Numbered from the stretch's first letter, positions 34,648-44,115 are shown. The stretch: 64,000 nucleotides of DNA from Phytohabitans maris (GCF_031085175.1 NZ_JAVHUY010000028.1:1-64000); one strand, 5' to 3'. Notes: a model not told the origin generated them from the sequence alone. Numbers and translations: made by a program.

Positions 34648-35421
34648 TCAGTACAGCACGTGCTTGCCGCCGTCGAGGATCAGCGCCTCGCCGGTGACGA
34701 GGTCCATGCCGAGCAGGCCGACCACCGCCTGCGCGACGTGCTCCGGCTCGGCGGTGCGGCGTAGCGGCACGACCTCCCGTTCCGCGGCCGCCCGCCGGGC
34801 GAACCCCTCCTCGCCGTGCAGGCCGGGCTGCCAGCGGGTGGCGGCCACGGTGCCGGGGGCGACCGCGTTCACCCGGACCTCCGGGGCGAGGGCCACCGCC
34901 AGGTTGCGGGTGAGCTGGAGCAGGGCCGCCTTGCTCACGCCGTACGCGATGGAGGAGCCGCCGGCCCGGTAGCCGGAGATGGACGCGACGTTGACGATCG
35001 CACCGCGGCTGGCCCGCAGGGCCGGCGCGAAGGCGCGGGCGCAGTGGAACGCGCCGAGCAGGTTGGTGTCGAGGACCTCGTGCCAGATCTCGTCGGTGAG
35101 CCCGTCGAGGTCGGCGTGGTCCACCGCGCGGGTGGTGCCGGCGTTGTTGACGAGCACGTCAAGTTCGCCGAAGTTTTCCACAACCCGTTCGGCCATCCGC
35201 CGCACCTGCGCGTCGTCGGCCACGTCGGCGGCCTCCACCATTGCCTCGCAGCCGAGTGACCGCACCTGTGCGGCGGTCGCCTCCGCCTCGGCGGCCGAGC
35301 GGCGGTAGGTGACGACGACGGCGCGGGCGCCGGCCCGGGCGAGGGCCAGGGTGACCGCCCGCCCGATGCCGGTGCCGCCGCCGGTGACCACGGCCACCGC
35401 CTTGGCGAGCGGGCGGGTCAC
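34648..35421 (-). CDS. SDR-family oxidoreductase (FabG-like)
   Basis: 257 aa from GTG 35421. It has the cofactor motif TGGGTGIG (residues 14-21), NNAG near residue 92 and the catalytic YGVSK with the preceding Ser in SISGYRAGGSS. NAD(P)-dependent reduction or oxidation of a keto/hydroxy compound in the cytosol. It overlaps the MFS transporter stop by four bases, so the pair is translationally coupled; the transporter substrate is probably also the enzyme substrate or its precursor. Confidence 0.9.
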   Translation of the reverse strand: MTRPLAKAVAVVTGGGTGIGRAVTLALARAGARAVVVTYRRSAAEAEATAAQVRSLGCEAMVEAADVADDAQVRRMAERVVENFGELDVLVNNAGTTRAVDHADLDGLTDEIWHEVLDTNLLGAFHCARAFAPALRASRGAIVNVASISGYRAGGSSIAYGVSKAALLQLTRNLAVALAPEVRVNAVAPGTVAATRWQPGLHGEEGFARRAAAEREVVPLRRTAEPEHVAQAVVGLLGMDLVTGEALILDGGKHVLY

Positions 35422-36779
35422 GGCGCGGCCTTCGACGCCGGCAGGTCGACGTCGTCCAACTTGGGGGTACCCACAAGTTCGTCCTGGCTCGCGTGTACCA
35501 CGCGGATGTCCATCGTGCGGGCCTCGCGGGCGGCGAGGAACGCGACCAGCGACACCACCGCGGTCAGGATGATCCAGGCGGCGACCAGCCACGGCTCGCC
35601 GCCGCCCTCGCGGAGCAGGAACGCGGCGACGAGCGGGGAGAAGCCGGAGATGGCGGCGCCGATCTCGCGGGAGGCGGCGAACCCGGTGTACCGCACGCCG
35701 GCGCCGAACAGCTCCGCGTAGAACGCCGGCTGCACCGCGATCATCGGGGCGAACCCGACCCCGCCGGCGACCACGAGCGCCAGCCAGATCAGCGCCGGCA
35801 CCTCGGTGTTGAGCAGCAGGAAGTACGGGAACGCGAACGCGGCCGAGAAGACCACGCTGAACAAGTTCAACGGCTTGCGCCCGATGCGGTCGGAGAGCGC
35901 GCCGTAGAGCGGCTGGGCGGTGATCACCACGATCCCCATGAGGATCACGCCGGTCAGCGGCACCCACCGGGGCTGGTCGAGCTCGTCCGTCACGTACGAG
36001 ACGGTCCAGCTGGCGAAGATGTAGACGATCGCGGTGTCGCAGATGTGCGCGCCGATGCCGACCAGGAAGCTGCGCGGGTAGCGCTTGACCGCCTCGGTGA
36101 CCGGCGTGCGCACGACCGTGCGGTCGCGCTCCATCGCGCGGAAGACCGGGGACTCGGTCACCCGCAGCCGCACGTACAGGGTCACGAAGATCATCAGGAA
36201 GCTGACCAGGAACGGGATCCGCCAGCCCCAGGCCTCCAGCGACGCGTCCGGCAGCAGCCCGACCAGCAGGAACGCGACCGTGCCGAGCACCAGGCCGATC
36301 TGCACGCCGGTCTGCGCGAACGAGGCGTAGTAGCCCCGCCGGTGCTCGGGCGCGTGCTCGGCGAGCAGCGTCGACGCGCCGCCGAACTCGGCGCCGGCGC
36401 CCAGCCCCTGGCAGATGCGCAGCAGCACGAGCAGGATGGGGGCCCACACGCCGATCGACGCGTACGTGGGCAGGAGCCCGATCAGCCCGGTGCCGACGCC
36501 CATGACGAGCGTGGTGATGATCAGTGTGGAGCGCCGCCCGATGCGGTCGCCGAGCTGGCCGAAGAAGAAGCCGCCGACCGGCCGGAACAGGAACGCCACA
36601 CCGAACGTGGCGAACGCGATCAGGGTGCCCACGGCCGGCTCGGCCTCGGGGAAGAACAACTCGTCGAAGACGAGCGCGGCGGCGGTGCCGTAGATGAAGA
36701 AGTCGTACCACTCGAGGGCGGTGCCGACCAGCGAGCCGGTCACCACCCGGCGCAGCTCCGGTGCGGTGGTGTCAGTCAT
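35418..36779 (-). CDS. MFS metabolite/H+ symporter (MHS family)
   Basis: 453 aa with 12 membrane segments. EWYDFFIYGTAAALVF near the N-terminus and RPVGGFFFGQLGDRIGRR (loop 2-3) are signatures of the MHS group, which imports carboxylates such as ketoglutarate, citrate, shikimate or aromatic acids with protons. GAGGAG before ATG 36779 sets the start. It is the middle gene of IclR-MFS-SDR, and a perfect palindrome lies 40 bases upstream. Substrate: probably an organic acid, unproven. Confidence 0.9.
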   Translation of the reverse strand: MTDTTAPELRRVVTGSLVGTALEWYDFFIYGTAAALVFDELFFPEAEPAVGTLIAFATFGVAFLFRPVGGFFFGQLGDRIGRRSTLIITTLVMGVGTGLIGLLPTYASIGVWAPILLVLLRICQGLGAGAEFGGASTLLAEHAPEHRRGYYASFAQTGVQIGLVLGTVAFLLVGLLPDASLEAWGWRIPFLVSFLMIFVTLYVRLRVTESPVFRAMERDRTVVRTPVTEAVKRYPRSFLVGIGAHICDTAIVYIFASWTVSYVTDELDQPRWVPLTGVILMGIVVITAQPLYGALSDRIGRKPLNLFSVVFSAAFAFPYFLLLNTEVPALIWLALVVAGGVGFAPMIAVQPAFYAELFGAGVRYTGFAASREIGAAISGFSPLVAAFLLREGGGEPWLVAAWIILTAVVSLVAFLAAREARTMDIRVVHASQDELVGTPKLDDVDLPASKAAP

Positions 36780-36818
36780 CGTGATGCGCTCCTCAACTCG
36801 CGTCGGGGGCGTCGCCTC

Positions 36819-36839
36819 CCGTTCCGTCACATGGAACGG
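36819..36839. promoter_or_regulatory. IclR-type operator candidate upstream of the MFS gene
   Basis: CCGTTCC-N7-GGAACGG, a perfect 21-base inverted repeat (36819-36839), in the 85-base gap between the IclR gene and the MFS start. The arms match the GTTCC/GGAAC style of known IclR-family sites. The IclR protein encoded just upstream is the natural ligand. Confidence 0.65.
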
Positions 36840-36864
36840 TGTTTCAACAGAGACCTACATCACA

Positions 36865-37611
36865 TTATTGACCGTCGAAGTCCCGAGGTAAACCGAGAGC
36901 CTTCGATATTTGCCGAGCCGTCATGACGACCTCGGGTCCGACCTGGTCCGGGCCGGCCTCGAGGACGAGGGTCGCCGCGCTCACCCCGCCCACCACGTGC
37001 CCGGTGTGGTCGTAGACCGCCGCGCCGGCCGCGCAGACCCCGGCTTCGTTCTCCTCGTGGTCCTCGGCCCAGCCCCGCACCCGCGTCGCGGCCACCTCCG
37101 CGAGCAGGCCGTCCACGTCGGTGATCGTGCGCGGCGTCCGGCGCGGCAGCCCGGTCCGCTCGGCGACGCCCGCCACCTCACCGTCGCCCAGCGCGGCCAG
37201 GATCGCCTTGCCGATCGACGTGCTGTGCAGGTGCAGGCTCATGCCGACCCGGGAGGCGAGCCGGTACGGCTTGTCACCCTCCACTTTGGCCACGTACACG
37301 GCCTCGTCGCCGGAGAGCAGCGCGAGGTGGACGGTGCGGCCGGTGCGCCGGTGGAGCTCCTCCAGGTGCGGACGGACCTGGGCCGGCAGGTCGAGGCGGT
37401 GCATCACGCGGCCGGCGAGGGCGAGCATCCGCGGCCCGCTGACGTACCCGCCGTCGCCGGTCGGGCGGGCCAGCCCGCGGTCGACCATCACCCGCAGGAT
37501 GCGGTGGACGGTGGCCTTCGGCAGGCCGGTGGCCGCCGCGATGTCGGCCAGCCGGCTCTGCTCGACCAGCGCCTCCATCACCTCGAACGCCTTGTCGACC
37601 GCGCCACCCAC
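36865..37611 (-). CDS. IclR-family transcriptional regulator
   Basis: 248 aa. A winged helix (LADIAAATGLPKATVHRILR, residues about 21-40) is followed by the IclR effector domain (AVYVAKVEGDKP, HSTSIGKAILAAL, GWAEDHEENEAGVCA). IclR proteins control catabolic genes in response to small acids. It lies directly upstream of the MFS and SDR genes in the same direction and probably controls them through the palindrome at 36819-36839. GTG start. Confidence 0.92.
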   Translation of the reverse strand: MGGAVDKAFEVMEALVEQSRLADIAAATGLPKATVHRILRVMVDRGLARPTGDGGYVSGPRMLALAGRVMHRLDLPAQVRPHLEELHRRTGRTVHLALLSGDEAVYVAKVEGDKPYRLASRVGMSLHLHSTSIGKAILAALGDGEVAGVAERTGLPRRTPRTITDVDGLLAEVAATRVRGWAEDHEENEAGVCAAGAAVYDHTGHVVGGVSAATLVLEAGPDQVGPEVVMTARQISKALGLPRDFDGQ

Positions 37612-37668
37612 CCGCCCAGCCTAAAACCCGCCACTCGGCGCTTGCGGCGGGTGGATAGAGTACGGCGC

Positions 37669-38118
37669 ATGCCGCCTATAGCACGACTTGTCCCAGCGGC
37701 CGTGGCGGTGGTGCTGCTGGCCACCGGCTGCGCCGGCGGTTCCGCCGAGCCGCCCGCGACGGCCAAGGCCCCCGCCAGCACGCCCGCGGCGTCGCCGAGT
37801 GCCCCGGCGCCCCCCTCGACGCCGGCGGCCCGGCAGCCGCACATCCTCGTCTTCACCGCGACCGGCACGGCCCGGATCACGTCGCTCACCTACACGCTCG
37901 ACGGCGAGTCCACAAAGGTGGGTGTGCGGAAGCTGCCGTGGCGGCTCTCGGTCGACGTCCCCTCCGACGGCCTGCGGCACGAGTGGGGCGTCGTCATCGA
38001 GCACGGCAAGGGCGACGTCGACGTGCGCGCCATCTTCAACGGCAACGTCGTGGGCACCGCGCGGGGCAGCACGTCGGGCGTGGGCACGGCGAGCACCGGC
38101 GGTTCCGTCCTCGGCTGA
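37669..38118 (+). CDS. MmpS-like lipoprotein
   Basis: 149 aa. Lipoprotein signal with TGCAG lipobox near residues 18-22, then a Pro/Ala/Ser-rich linker. The C-terminal 90-residue domain (ITSLTYTLDGESTKVGVRKL, PWRLSVDV, GDVDVRAIFNGNVV) has the beta-sandwich pattern of MmpS accessory proteins that work with MmpL lipid exporters. No mmpL gene is nearby. TAGAGT lies seven bases before the ATG, suggesting a leaderless mRNA. Confidence 0.75.
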   Translation: MPPIARLVPAAVAVVLLATGCAGGSAEPPATAKAPASTPAASPSAPAPPSTPAARQPHILVFTATGTARITSLTYTLDGESTKVGVRKLPWRLSVDVPSDGLRHEWGVVIEHGKGDVDVRAIFNGNVVGTARGSTSGVGTASTGGSVLG

Positions 38119-38164
38119 TGCCGGCCGGCGGCCGGGCGCCAGACCGGCGAGGCTGAGCGGTGGG

Positions 38165-40849
38165 TCAGCGGGGTGTGAGGACCGGTCCCGCGTCGTGCCG
38201 CCACCAGTCGATCATGGCGAACGGATCGCCGCCCTGGAACGCGAACGCCTGGACCGCCAGCTGGTCGGTGGTCCACTCCAGGTACCGGTTGCCGTTCTCG
38301 GACTGTCCACACCGGAGCCGCCCGGTCGCGCCGCCGCGGCTGTACCGCGACTCGCCGTTGAAGCCGTCCGGCAGCCTCGTGCAGTCCTTCCCGCCGTCGT
38401 CTCCGCTGCCGTAGCTGCGCCGCATCGACGCCACGTCGGCGAACCGGTAGTAGAAGACGATCCGCGCGCCGCTGGTCGGTCCACACACGACGGCCGCGAC
38501 GACCGGGGCCGCCCCGACGTTGACCCGTCGCTGCTCGGCCGAGGGGCGAAGGCAGTTGACCCGGGTGCGCTCCGGGATGTGGCCGAGCAGCGCCCGCTCC
38601 TCGGCGGAGGGGAACGGCGGTGTCGACGCGGCGTTGACCGCCTCGACGATGCGCGCGACCGGCGGGCCGAAGCTGCCTCGCCACCAGCCGGCGAGCGCGG
38701 CCGCGTCGGTCCCCACGGCCCGGCCGGCCACGAGCAGCGCCTCGACGCTCCACTCCATCACCAGCGTGCTGCGCGGACCCGGGTGGCAGGACAGCACGCC
38801 GAGGTCCGCGCTGCGCAGGTCGAAGCGGCGGGTGCCACTGAACCCGGGCGCCTTGCCGTCGGCGCAGTCGACGCCCGGCCCGGCGCCGGTCACCGCGACC
38901 CGGGCGTCCATCGCACCCCGCAGGGCCTCCAGCGAGGGGAAGCGGAAGTAGCTGACCTCGGTCGCCCCCGGAGCGTTCGGCTGGCAGGTGACGGCGGCCA
39001 CCGCGCCCGCGAAGTCGTCCAGGTCGGCGACCCCGGCCCGCCGGCACCCCTGGAGGGACACCAGCGCGGCCAGCTCCCCCTCCTCGGCGGTGGGGAAGTC
39101 CGGCGAGCCGGTCCACGCCCGCCACGCCTCGCGCAGCCCCGGTACGTCCTCTGTGGACGACACGGCACGGGAGAGGGTGGCGGTCTCGTCGTCGGTCCAC
39201 AGGAACGTGGCCGTCCCGGCCTCCTGGTAGCAGAGCACGCGGCCGCGCGCCGGGCCGGTGTCGGGGTAGCGGTGCTCCCCGCGTCCGTCCGTGCCGCAGT
39301 CGCCCTCGCCGGGTGTCCCGCCGCTCTCGCGTACCGCCTGGTCGTAGGCGGTGTCGACGGCCGCGCGGTCGGCGAAGAGGCCGACCACCGCGTCGCCGGT
39401 CGGTCCCGGGCAGTGCAGCGCCGCGGTGGCGCCGGGCAGGTCGGACGCCGCGCCGCGGCGGCAGTCGTCGCCGAACGCCGGCGGCAGCCGGGCGAGGTCG
39501 GCGGCCGGGGGTTCGCGCCACTGGTGGAGCAGGACCGCGGCGGTGGTGGCCAGCAGCGCGACGGCGAGCCCGACCGCGGCGAGCACGCGCGGTGACAGCC
39601 GCCGTCGCGGCTCCACCGGCTCCGGCGGCGGCGGTGGCTCGCCCGGCCAGTCCGGACCGGGCGGGGCCGCCTCGCCGGGTGGCGCGGCGATCGGGCGGGC
39701 GTGCAGGCTGCCCTCGGCCACGACGAGCTCGGGCTGCTCGACGACGGTCGGGGCGACGCCGAGGTGGCGGTGCAGCAGCCGGCCGACCAGCGGCATCCGG
39801 CTCGACCCGCCGACCAGGAACAGCCCGGTCAGGCCTGCCGCGGCGACGCCGGCGGCCGCGAGCACCCGGCCGCTCAGCGCGACGGTGCGCTCCAGGATCG
39901 GGGCGGCCAGCTCCTCGACCTCCTCGCGGCCCAGCGGCGCGTCGTCGTCGAAGAGCGGCACGTGAACGGTGGTGCGCGGCGCCCGCGACAGCATCTCCTT
40001 GCCGTGGCGCACGTCGTCCCAGAGCGCCCGCGCGGCCCGCTGGTCGGCGCGGTCGGCCGGGGCGGCGAGCCGGGCCCACGCCGCCGGGTCGCGCTCGCCG
40101 TACGTGCGGCCGAGCGAGGCGAAGACGGCCGCGTCGATGTCGAGCCCGCCGACGTCGGGCAGCCCTTCGGCGGCGAGGACCTCGAACCCGCCGGCGGTGC
40201 GCCGTACCACGGAGGCGTCGAAGGTGCCGGCGCCGAGGTCGTACACCATCACGCTGGCGCCGACCGGGACCCGCCCGCCGGCCACCGCGACGAAGTAGGT
40301 GGCCGCGGCGACCGGCTCGGTCACCAGCGTCACCTCGGCGAACTCCGCCCGCGCGGCGCGCAGCAGCACCTCCCGGCGGGCGGTACCCCACCCGACCGGG
40401 CAGGTGAGGACCGCCCGGGACACCGGTGCGCCGGCCACCCGCGCCGCCTCCCCGGCCACCCTCCGCAGCACCGCGCGGATGAGCTCGGGTACCGGCACCG
40501 ACCGGCCGCCCAGCAGGACGGTGCCGTCGTCGACGCAGCGCTTGGGGTGCGGCTCGAAGCAGTCCGGCCGGGTCCGGGCCGCGTGCGTGGCGTCCCGCCC
40601 GACCAGCAGCCCACCGGCCGCCGGCGCGACCCCGGAGGGGGACGGGTCGGCGGCGAGGAACTCGGCGGGGGACGGGTCGGCGGAGACGGCGGACGGCTCG
40701 GCGGGAAGCGGCTCGGCGAAGACGGCGGACGGCAGCAGGGGCGAGCCGTCGAAGATCAGCGGGCGTACGCGGCCGTCGGGGAAGGCGAGGACGGCGGCGG
40801 TGTTCGAGGTGCCGAAGTCGATGCCGACCCGGTAGCCGTCGCCCCCCAC
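38165..40849 (-). CDS. Membrane-anchored Hsp70-like chimera with three extracellular repeats
   Basis: 894 aa. Residues 1-390 form an Hsp70/actin-type ATPase: GIDFGTSNTAAVL (phosphate 1), VMVYDLGAGTFDASVV (phosphate 2) and LFLVGGSSRMPLVGRLL (adenosine). It lacks a normal peptide-binding domain. A Pro-rich linker and one membrane helix (about 420-440, AAVGLAVALLATTAAVLL) lead to about 450 outside residues made of three repeats of about 130-150 residues, each with four Cys and a C-terminal Trp (FLWTDDE, LVMEWSVE, YLEWTTD). Similar repeats occur, as I recall, in extracellular parts of actinobacterial kinases. Probable sensor or envelope-linked ATPase; role unknown. GTG start with AGGGTGG upstream. 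Confidence 0.85.
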   Translation of the reverse strand: MGGDGYRVGIDFGTSNTAAVLAFPDGRVRPLIFDGSPLLPSAVFAEPLPAEPSAVSADPSPAEFLAADPSPSGVAPAAGGLLVGRDATHAARTRPDCFEPHPKRCVDDGTVLLGGRSVPVPELIRAVLRRVAGEAARVAGAPVSRAVLTCPVGWGTARREVLLRAARAEFAEVTLVTEPVAAATYFVAVAGGRVPVGASVMVYDLGAGTFDASVVRRTAGGFEVLAAEGLPDVGGLDIDAAVFASLGRTYGERDPAAWARLAAPADRADQRAARALWDDVRHGKEMLSRAPRTTVHVPLFDDDAPLGREEVEELAAPILERTVALSGRVLAAAGVAAAGLTGLFLVGGSSRMPLVGRLLHRHLGVAPTVVEQPELVVAEGSLHARPIAAPPGEAAPPGPDWPGEPPPPPEPVEPRRRLSPRVLAAVGLAVALLATTAAVLLHQWREPPAADLARLPPAFGDDCRRGAASDLPGATAALHCPGPTGDAVVGLFADRAAVDTAYDQAVRESGGTPGEGDCGTDGRGEHRYPDTGPARGRVLCYQEAGTATFLWTDDETATLSRAVSSTEDVPGLREAWRAWTGSPDFPTAEEGELAALVSLQGCRRAGVADLDDFAGAVAAVTCQPNAPGATEVSYFRFPSLEALRGAMDARVAVTGAGPGVDCADGKAPGFSGTRRFDLRSADLGVLSCHPGPRSTLVMEWSVEALLVAGRAVGTDAAALAGWWRGSFGPPVARIVEAVNAASTPPFPSAEERALLGHIPERTRVNCLRPSAEQRRVNVGAAPVVAAVVCGPTSGARIVFYYRFADVASMRRSYGSGDDGGKDCTRLPDGFNGESRYSRGGATGRLRCGQSENGNRYLEWTTDQLAVQAFAFQGGDPFAMIDWWRHDAGPVLTPR

Positions 40850-40960
40850 AAAGCCACCCTAAACGCTCCGCGCGGCAGGGCGGGAAGTCGGTGGCGCCGC
40901 GGGGGCGGGAAGTCGGTGGCGCCGCGGGGCGTGCGGCGGCTAGCCTCCGGCGTCGTGGAG

Positions 40961-41917
40961 ATGCGCGCCGGCGATCTCGTCCCGCTGGGCCGCACCGGCG
41001 TGACGGTCAGCCGGCTCGGGCTGGGGCTGGCCTCGCTCGGCGGGATGTTCGCGCCGGTGCCCGAGGAGCAGGCGATCGCCACCGTCGACCGGGCGTGGGA
41101 GGTGGGCGTCCGGCTCTTCGACACCGCACCGGTGTACGGGTACGGCCGCTCGGAGACGTACGCCGGGCGGGCGCTGGGGCGGCGGCCGCGCGGGGCGTAC
41201 GCGCTGTGTACCAAGGTGGGCCGGCTGATCGAGCCGGGCGGGCCGGACACCCAGCCGATCTGGGCCGACCCGCCGCCCGGCGTGGGGCCGCGGCTCGACT
41301 ACCGCTACCCGGCGGTGCTGCGCTCGCTCGCCGACAGCCTCGACCGGCTCGGCCTGGAGCGGGTCGACGTGCTGCACGTGCACGACCCGGAGCAGGACTA
41401 CCCGGTGGCGCTCGCCGACGCGTACCGGGCGCTGGCCGACCTGCGCGCCGCCGGGCGGATCGGGGCGGTGTCGCTCGGCGTCAACCACGCCGACGTGGCC
41501 GCCCGGTTCATCCGCGAGGCGCCCGCGCCGGGGCCGGACTGCGTGCTGCTGGCCGGGCGGTACACGCTGCTCGACCAGTCCGGCCTCGCCGACCTGCTGC
41601 CGCTGTGCCAGCGGCGGGGCGTGGCGGTGATGGCGGCCGGGGTGTTCCAGGGTGGCGCGCTGGCCGATCCCGCGGTCGCCGGCGACCTCCCGGCGGCGCT
41701 GCGCGGTCGGGCCGAGGCGATCCGGGCGGCCTGCGCCCGGTACGGCGTGCCGGTGCTCGCCGCGGCGCTGCGCTTCCCGTTTCGGCACCCGGCGGTGCGG
41801 ACCGTGGTGGTCGGCGCCCGGACGCCGGACGAGGTGGCCGGCAGCGTGGCACTGCTCGACCAGCCGGTGCCCGAGCGGCTGTGGCGCGCCCTGGCGGCCG
41901 ACGGCCTGATCCCCTGA
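40961..41917 (+). CDS. Aldo/keto reductase (D-threo-aldose dehydrogenase-like)
   Basis: 318 aa from ATG 40961 (an in-frame GTG two codons earlier is nine bases after TAGCCT and could be a leaderless start). Catalytic elements: DTAPVYGYGRSE with Asp and Tyr, Lys in TKVGRLI and His in VLHVHDPEQDY. The RYTLLDQSGLADLLPLCQ and AAALRFPFRHPAV blocks match the group of L-fucose/D-threo-aldose 1-dehydrogenases and pyridoxal dehydrogenases. Probably oxidises a sugar; substrate unproven. Stands alone. Confidence 0.88.
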   Translation: MRAGDLVPLGRTGVTVSRLGLGLASLGGMFAPVPEEQAIATVDRAWEVGVRLFDTAPVYGYGRSETYAGRALGRRPRGAYALCTKVGRLIEPGGPDTQPIWADPPPGVGPRLDYRYPAVLRSLADSLDRLGLERVDVLHVHDPEQDYPVALADAYRALADLRAAGRIGAVSLGVNHADVAARFIREAPAPGPDCVLLAGRYTLLDQSGLADLLPLCQRRGVAVMAAGVFQGGALADPAVAGDLPAALRGRAEAIRAACARYGVPVLAAALRFPFRHPAVRTVVVGARTPDEVAGSVALLDQPVPERLWRALAADGLIP

Positions 41918-41993
41918 GCGGCCGGCGGGAGCGGCCCGGCCACGCCGCCGACCCGATCGTGGCGGGTCAGCGGCGCGACGTGGGGGAGGGCGG

Positions 41994-43727
41994 TCAGGTC
42001 TCGTCGGTCGCGTCGTAGTCGGACGGGACCTTGTACGGGGCGGAGAAGGCGCGCGCGCCCGCGGCGGCCGGCGGCGTCGGGTCCGGGGGACGGCGCAGGT
42101 GGTGGTCGGTCACCGCCTGGTAGGCCGCGACGACGGCGAGCAGCCGCTCCTCACCGAACGGCGGCGCGCCCAGCGTCGTGCCGCGCGGCACCGGCAGGCC
42201 CGTGGTGGTGTCCACGCCCATGCCGTACGGGAACGCGATCAGCGGCAGCCCGATGCCGTCGAAGACGGTACCGGTGAGGAACACGTCGCACTTGTCGAAG
42301 ATCTGGTCCAGCACCAGCCGCAGGAACTGGTAGCGGGCCTGGAGCATCTTCATGTAGTTGTCCGAGCTGCGGAACATCCCGTTGAGGAAGCCGGGCAGCC
42401 GGTCGGAGAAGAGGCTCACGTCCTTGCGCAGGAACGGCAGGAACATGTTGGTCGCCTCGCCGGCGGTGCTGGACAGGCCGGAGAGCAGGTCCCAGTCGGC
42501 CGGGTACGGGATCTCCTTCACCCGGCACCCCACCTTCGCCAGCGCGTCCAAAAGGGACTGTCGCATGGGGAGGATCTCGGCGTTGGCGCCGGTGAGGAAG
42601 TCCGGCGGGTAGCCGACGGTGGTGGCCCAGCGGACCTTCGGCTTGCCGCCGTGCGTGTACACGCTGGCCGCCTTGACCAGGTTGGGCACCGGCGGCATGC
42701 CCAGCGTACGCGGGTCGTTGCGGTCCGGCCCGGCGAACGACTGGAGCATGATGGCCGCGTCCATCGCGTCCCGGGCGAGCGGGCCGGGGTGGTCCCGGGT
42801 GAACGTGAGCGGCACGATGCCGTACAGCGAGGCGCGGCCGAAGGTCGGCTTGAGGCCGGTGAGGTTTTGCGCCTGCGACGGGCTGGTGATCGAGCCGCCG
42901 GTCTGGGTACCGGTGCCCGATGTGGACAGTCGCCCGGCGACCGCGGTGGCGGTACCGCCGCTGGAGCCGCTCGGGCTGTAGCGGATGTCGTCCGGCGTCC
43001 ACGCGTTCACGGTGGTGGCGGTGCCGTCGGGGAGCCGGGCCCGGCCGGAGGCGAGCGGCCCCATCGCCGCCTTGCCCATCATGATGGCCCCGGCCGCCTT
43101 CATCCGCGCGTGGACGGTCGAGTCGTACTCGGGCACGAAGCCCGCGTACACCGGCGACATCGCGGTGGTCGGGATGCCCTTGGTGTAGTAGTTGTCCTTC
43201 TCCGCCGTGACGATGCCGGCCAGCGGCGTGGAGCGCGAGTCGATCCGCACCCGCCGCGCGGCGGCGAGCAGCTGGGCGTTGGTGGGGCGCCACAGGAACG
43301 CCTTGTAGATCTCCTCGTACCTGCCGAGGCGGTCGAGGTACGCCTCCATGAGGTCGACCGGGCGCAGCTTGCCGCGGCGGAACGCGGCGGCCGCCTCGCT
43401 GACGGTCAGCTCGGTGGGGTCTTCGAGGGCGGCGCGGCGGATCGTCCTGGCGTACGCGCCGGCCCAGCTCGGGCCGCCGCCGGAGCCGCCGCCCGTGGCC
43501 ATCGCCGGGGAGGCGAGCACGGTGCCGCCGACGGCGACGCCGGCACCGGCCGCGGCCCAGACGGCCGCCATGCGGGACAGGAACCAGCGGCGGTCGACCG
43601 CAAGGTCCTGGGGTTGGCTCGATTCGGAGCTGGGTGCGGGGCGACCGGCCCGAACCGAGCCGGCGCCCGGGGCCGAGGCGGGCGGAGCGGGCGAACCAGC
43701 GGAATCCTGGGGGAGGTCGACGGTCAC
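41994..43727 (-). CDS. Tat-exported amidase-signature enzyme
   Basis: 577 aa from GTG 43727, which overlaps the small upstream gene as GTGA. The N-terminal RRWFLSRMAAVWAAAGAGVA is a twin-arginine-type signal, so the enzyme is exported folded. The amidase-signature core has Lys in TAEKDNYYTKG, Ser in SPSGSSGGTATA and the nucleophile region GTQTGGSITSP; all three triad positions appear present. It should hydrolyse an amide outside the cell; substrate unknown. The long Pro/Ser-rich prefix before the Tat motif is unusual. Confidence 0.88.
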   Translation of the reverse strand: MTVDLPQDSAGSPAPPASAPGAGSVRAGRPAPSSESSQPQDLAVDRRWFLSRMAAVWAAAGAGVAVGGTVLASPAMATGGGSGGGPSWAGAYARTIRRAALEDPTELTVSEAAAAFRRGKLRPVDLMEAYLDRLGRYEEIYKAFLWRPTNAQLLAAARRVRIDSRSTPLAGIVTAEKDNYYTKGIPTTAMSPVYAGFVPEYDSTVHARMKAAGAIMMGKAAMGPLASGRARLPDGTATTVNAWTPDDIRYSPSGSSGGTATAVAGRLSTSGTGTQTGGSITSPSQAQNLTGLKPTFGRASLYGIVPLTFTRDHPGPLARDAMDAAIMLQSFAGPDRNDPRTLGMPPVPNLVKAASVYTHGGKPKVRWATTVGYPPDFLTGANAEILPMRQSLLDALAKVGCRVKEIPYPADWDLLSGLSSTAGEATNMFLPFLRKDVSLFSDRLPGFLNGMFRSSDNYMKMLQARYQFLRLVLDQIFDKCDVFLTGTVFDGIGLPLIAFPYGMGVDTTTGLPVPRGTTLGAPPFGEERLLAVVAAYQAVTDHHLRRPPDPTPPAAAGARAFSAPYKVPSDYDATDET

Positions 43728-43984
43728 GGCTTGTACTCTCCCGTCCACACGGCGAACGGGGCGGGATAGAGCACGGCGGCGTGCGCCTGCTGGTCGGGCA
43801 CGTAGTCGGAGTACTGCACCTCCTGGCGGACGGTGCTGCGCGCGTTCGCCATGACCCGCGCCTGGTCCATGGGGGCGGCGGGGTCCTCCTCGGGCAGGGT
43901 GGAGAGGTCGATGCCGATCAGGGCATAACGAATCTTGATGTAGGTGTCGAGTTCGGCGTCGGTGGGCGGCGTGGGAGCAGCCAT
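43724..43984 (-). CDS. Small protein coupled to the exported amidase
   Basis: 86 aa: an acidic N-terminus (TPPTDAELDTYIKIRYALIG), then RSTVRQEVQYSDYVPDQQ and a Pro/Trp-rich C-terminus. No signal or membrane helix. It matches no family I know. The 4-base overlap with the amidase start suggests a one-to-one partner, possibly a subunit that rides with the folded enzyme through Tat. The 131-base gap upstream (43985-44115), with three TGTTAC-like motifs, probably holds the promoter. Confidence 0.7.
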   Translation of the reverse strand: MAAPTPPTDAELDTYIKIRYALIGIDLSTLPEEDPAAPMDQARVMANARSTVRQEVQYSDYVPDQQAHAAVLYPAPFAVWTGEYKP

Positions 43985-44115
43985 GCCATTCCTTCCTCGC
44001 GACGCGCGCGACCGTCCGGATCGCGCGACCGTGTGGAGTGAATGGCGAGGGTGTTACCGCCGATGATCTTCAAATGTTACGGCGGCGTGGCGGATTGTTA
44101 CGAGCGTGATGATCG

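Noticed and set aside
37890-40391. An 833-codon frame on the same strand as the Hsp70 chimera
   Set aside because: Low-complexity Arg/Gly translation in a shifted frame; the Hsp70 frame shows clear motifs.
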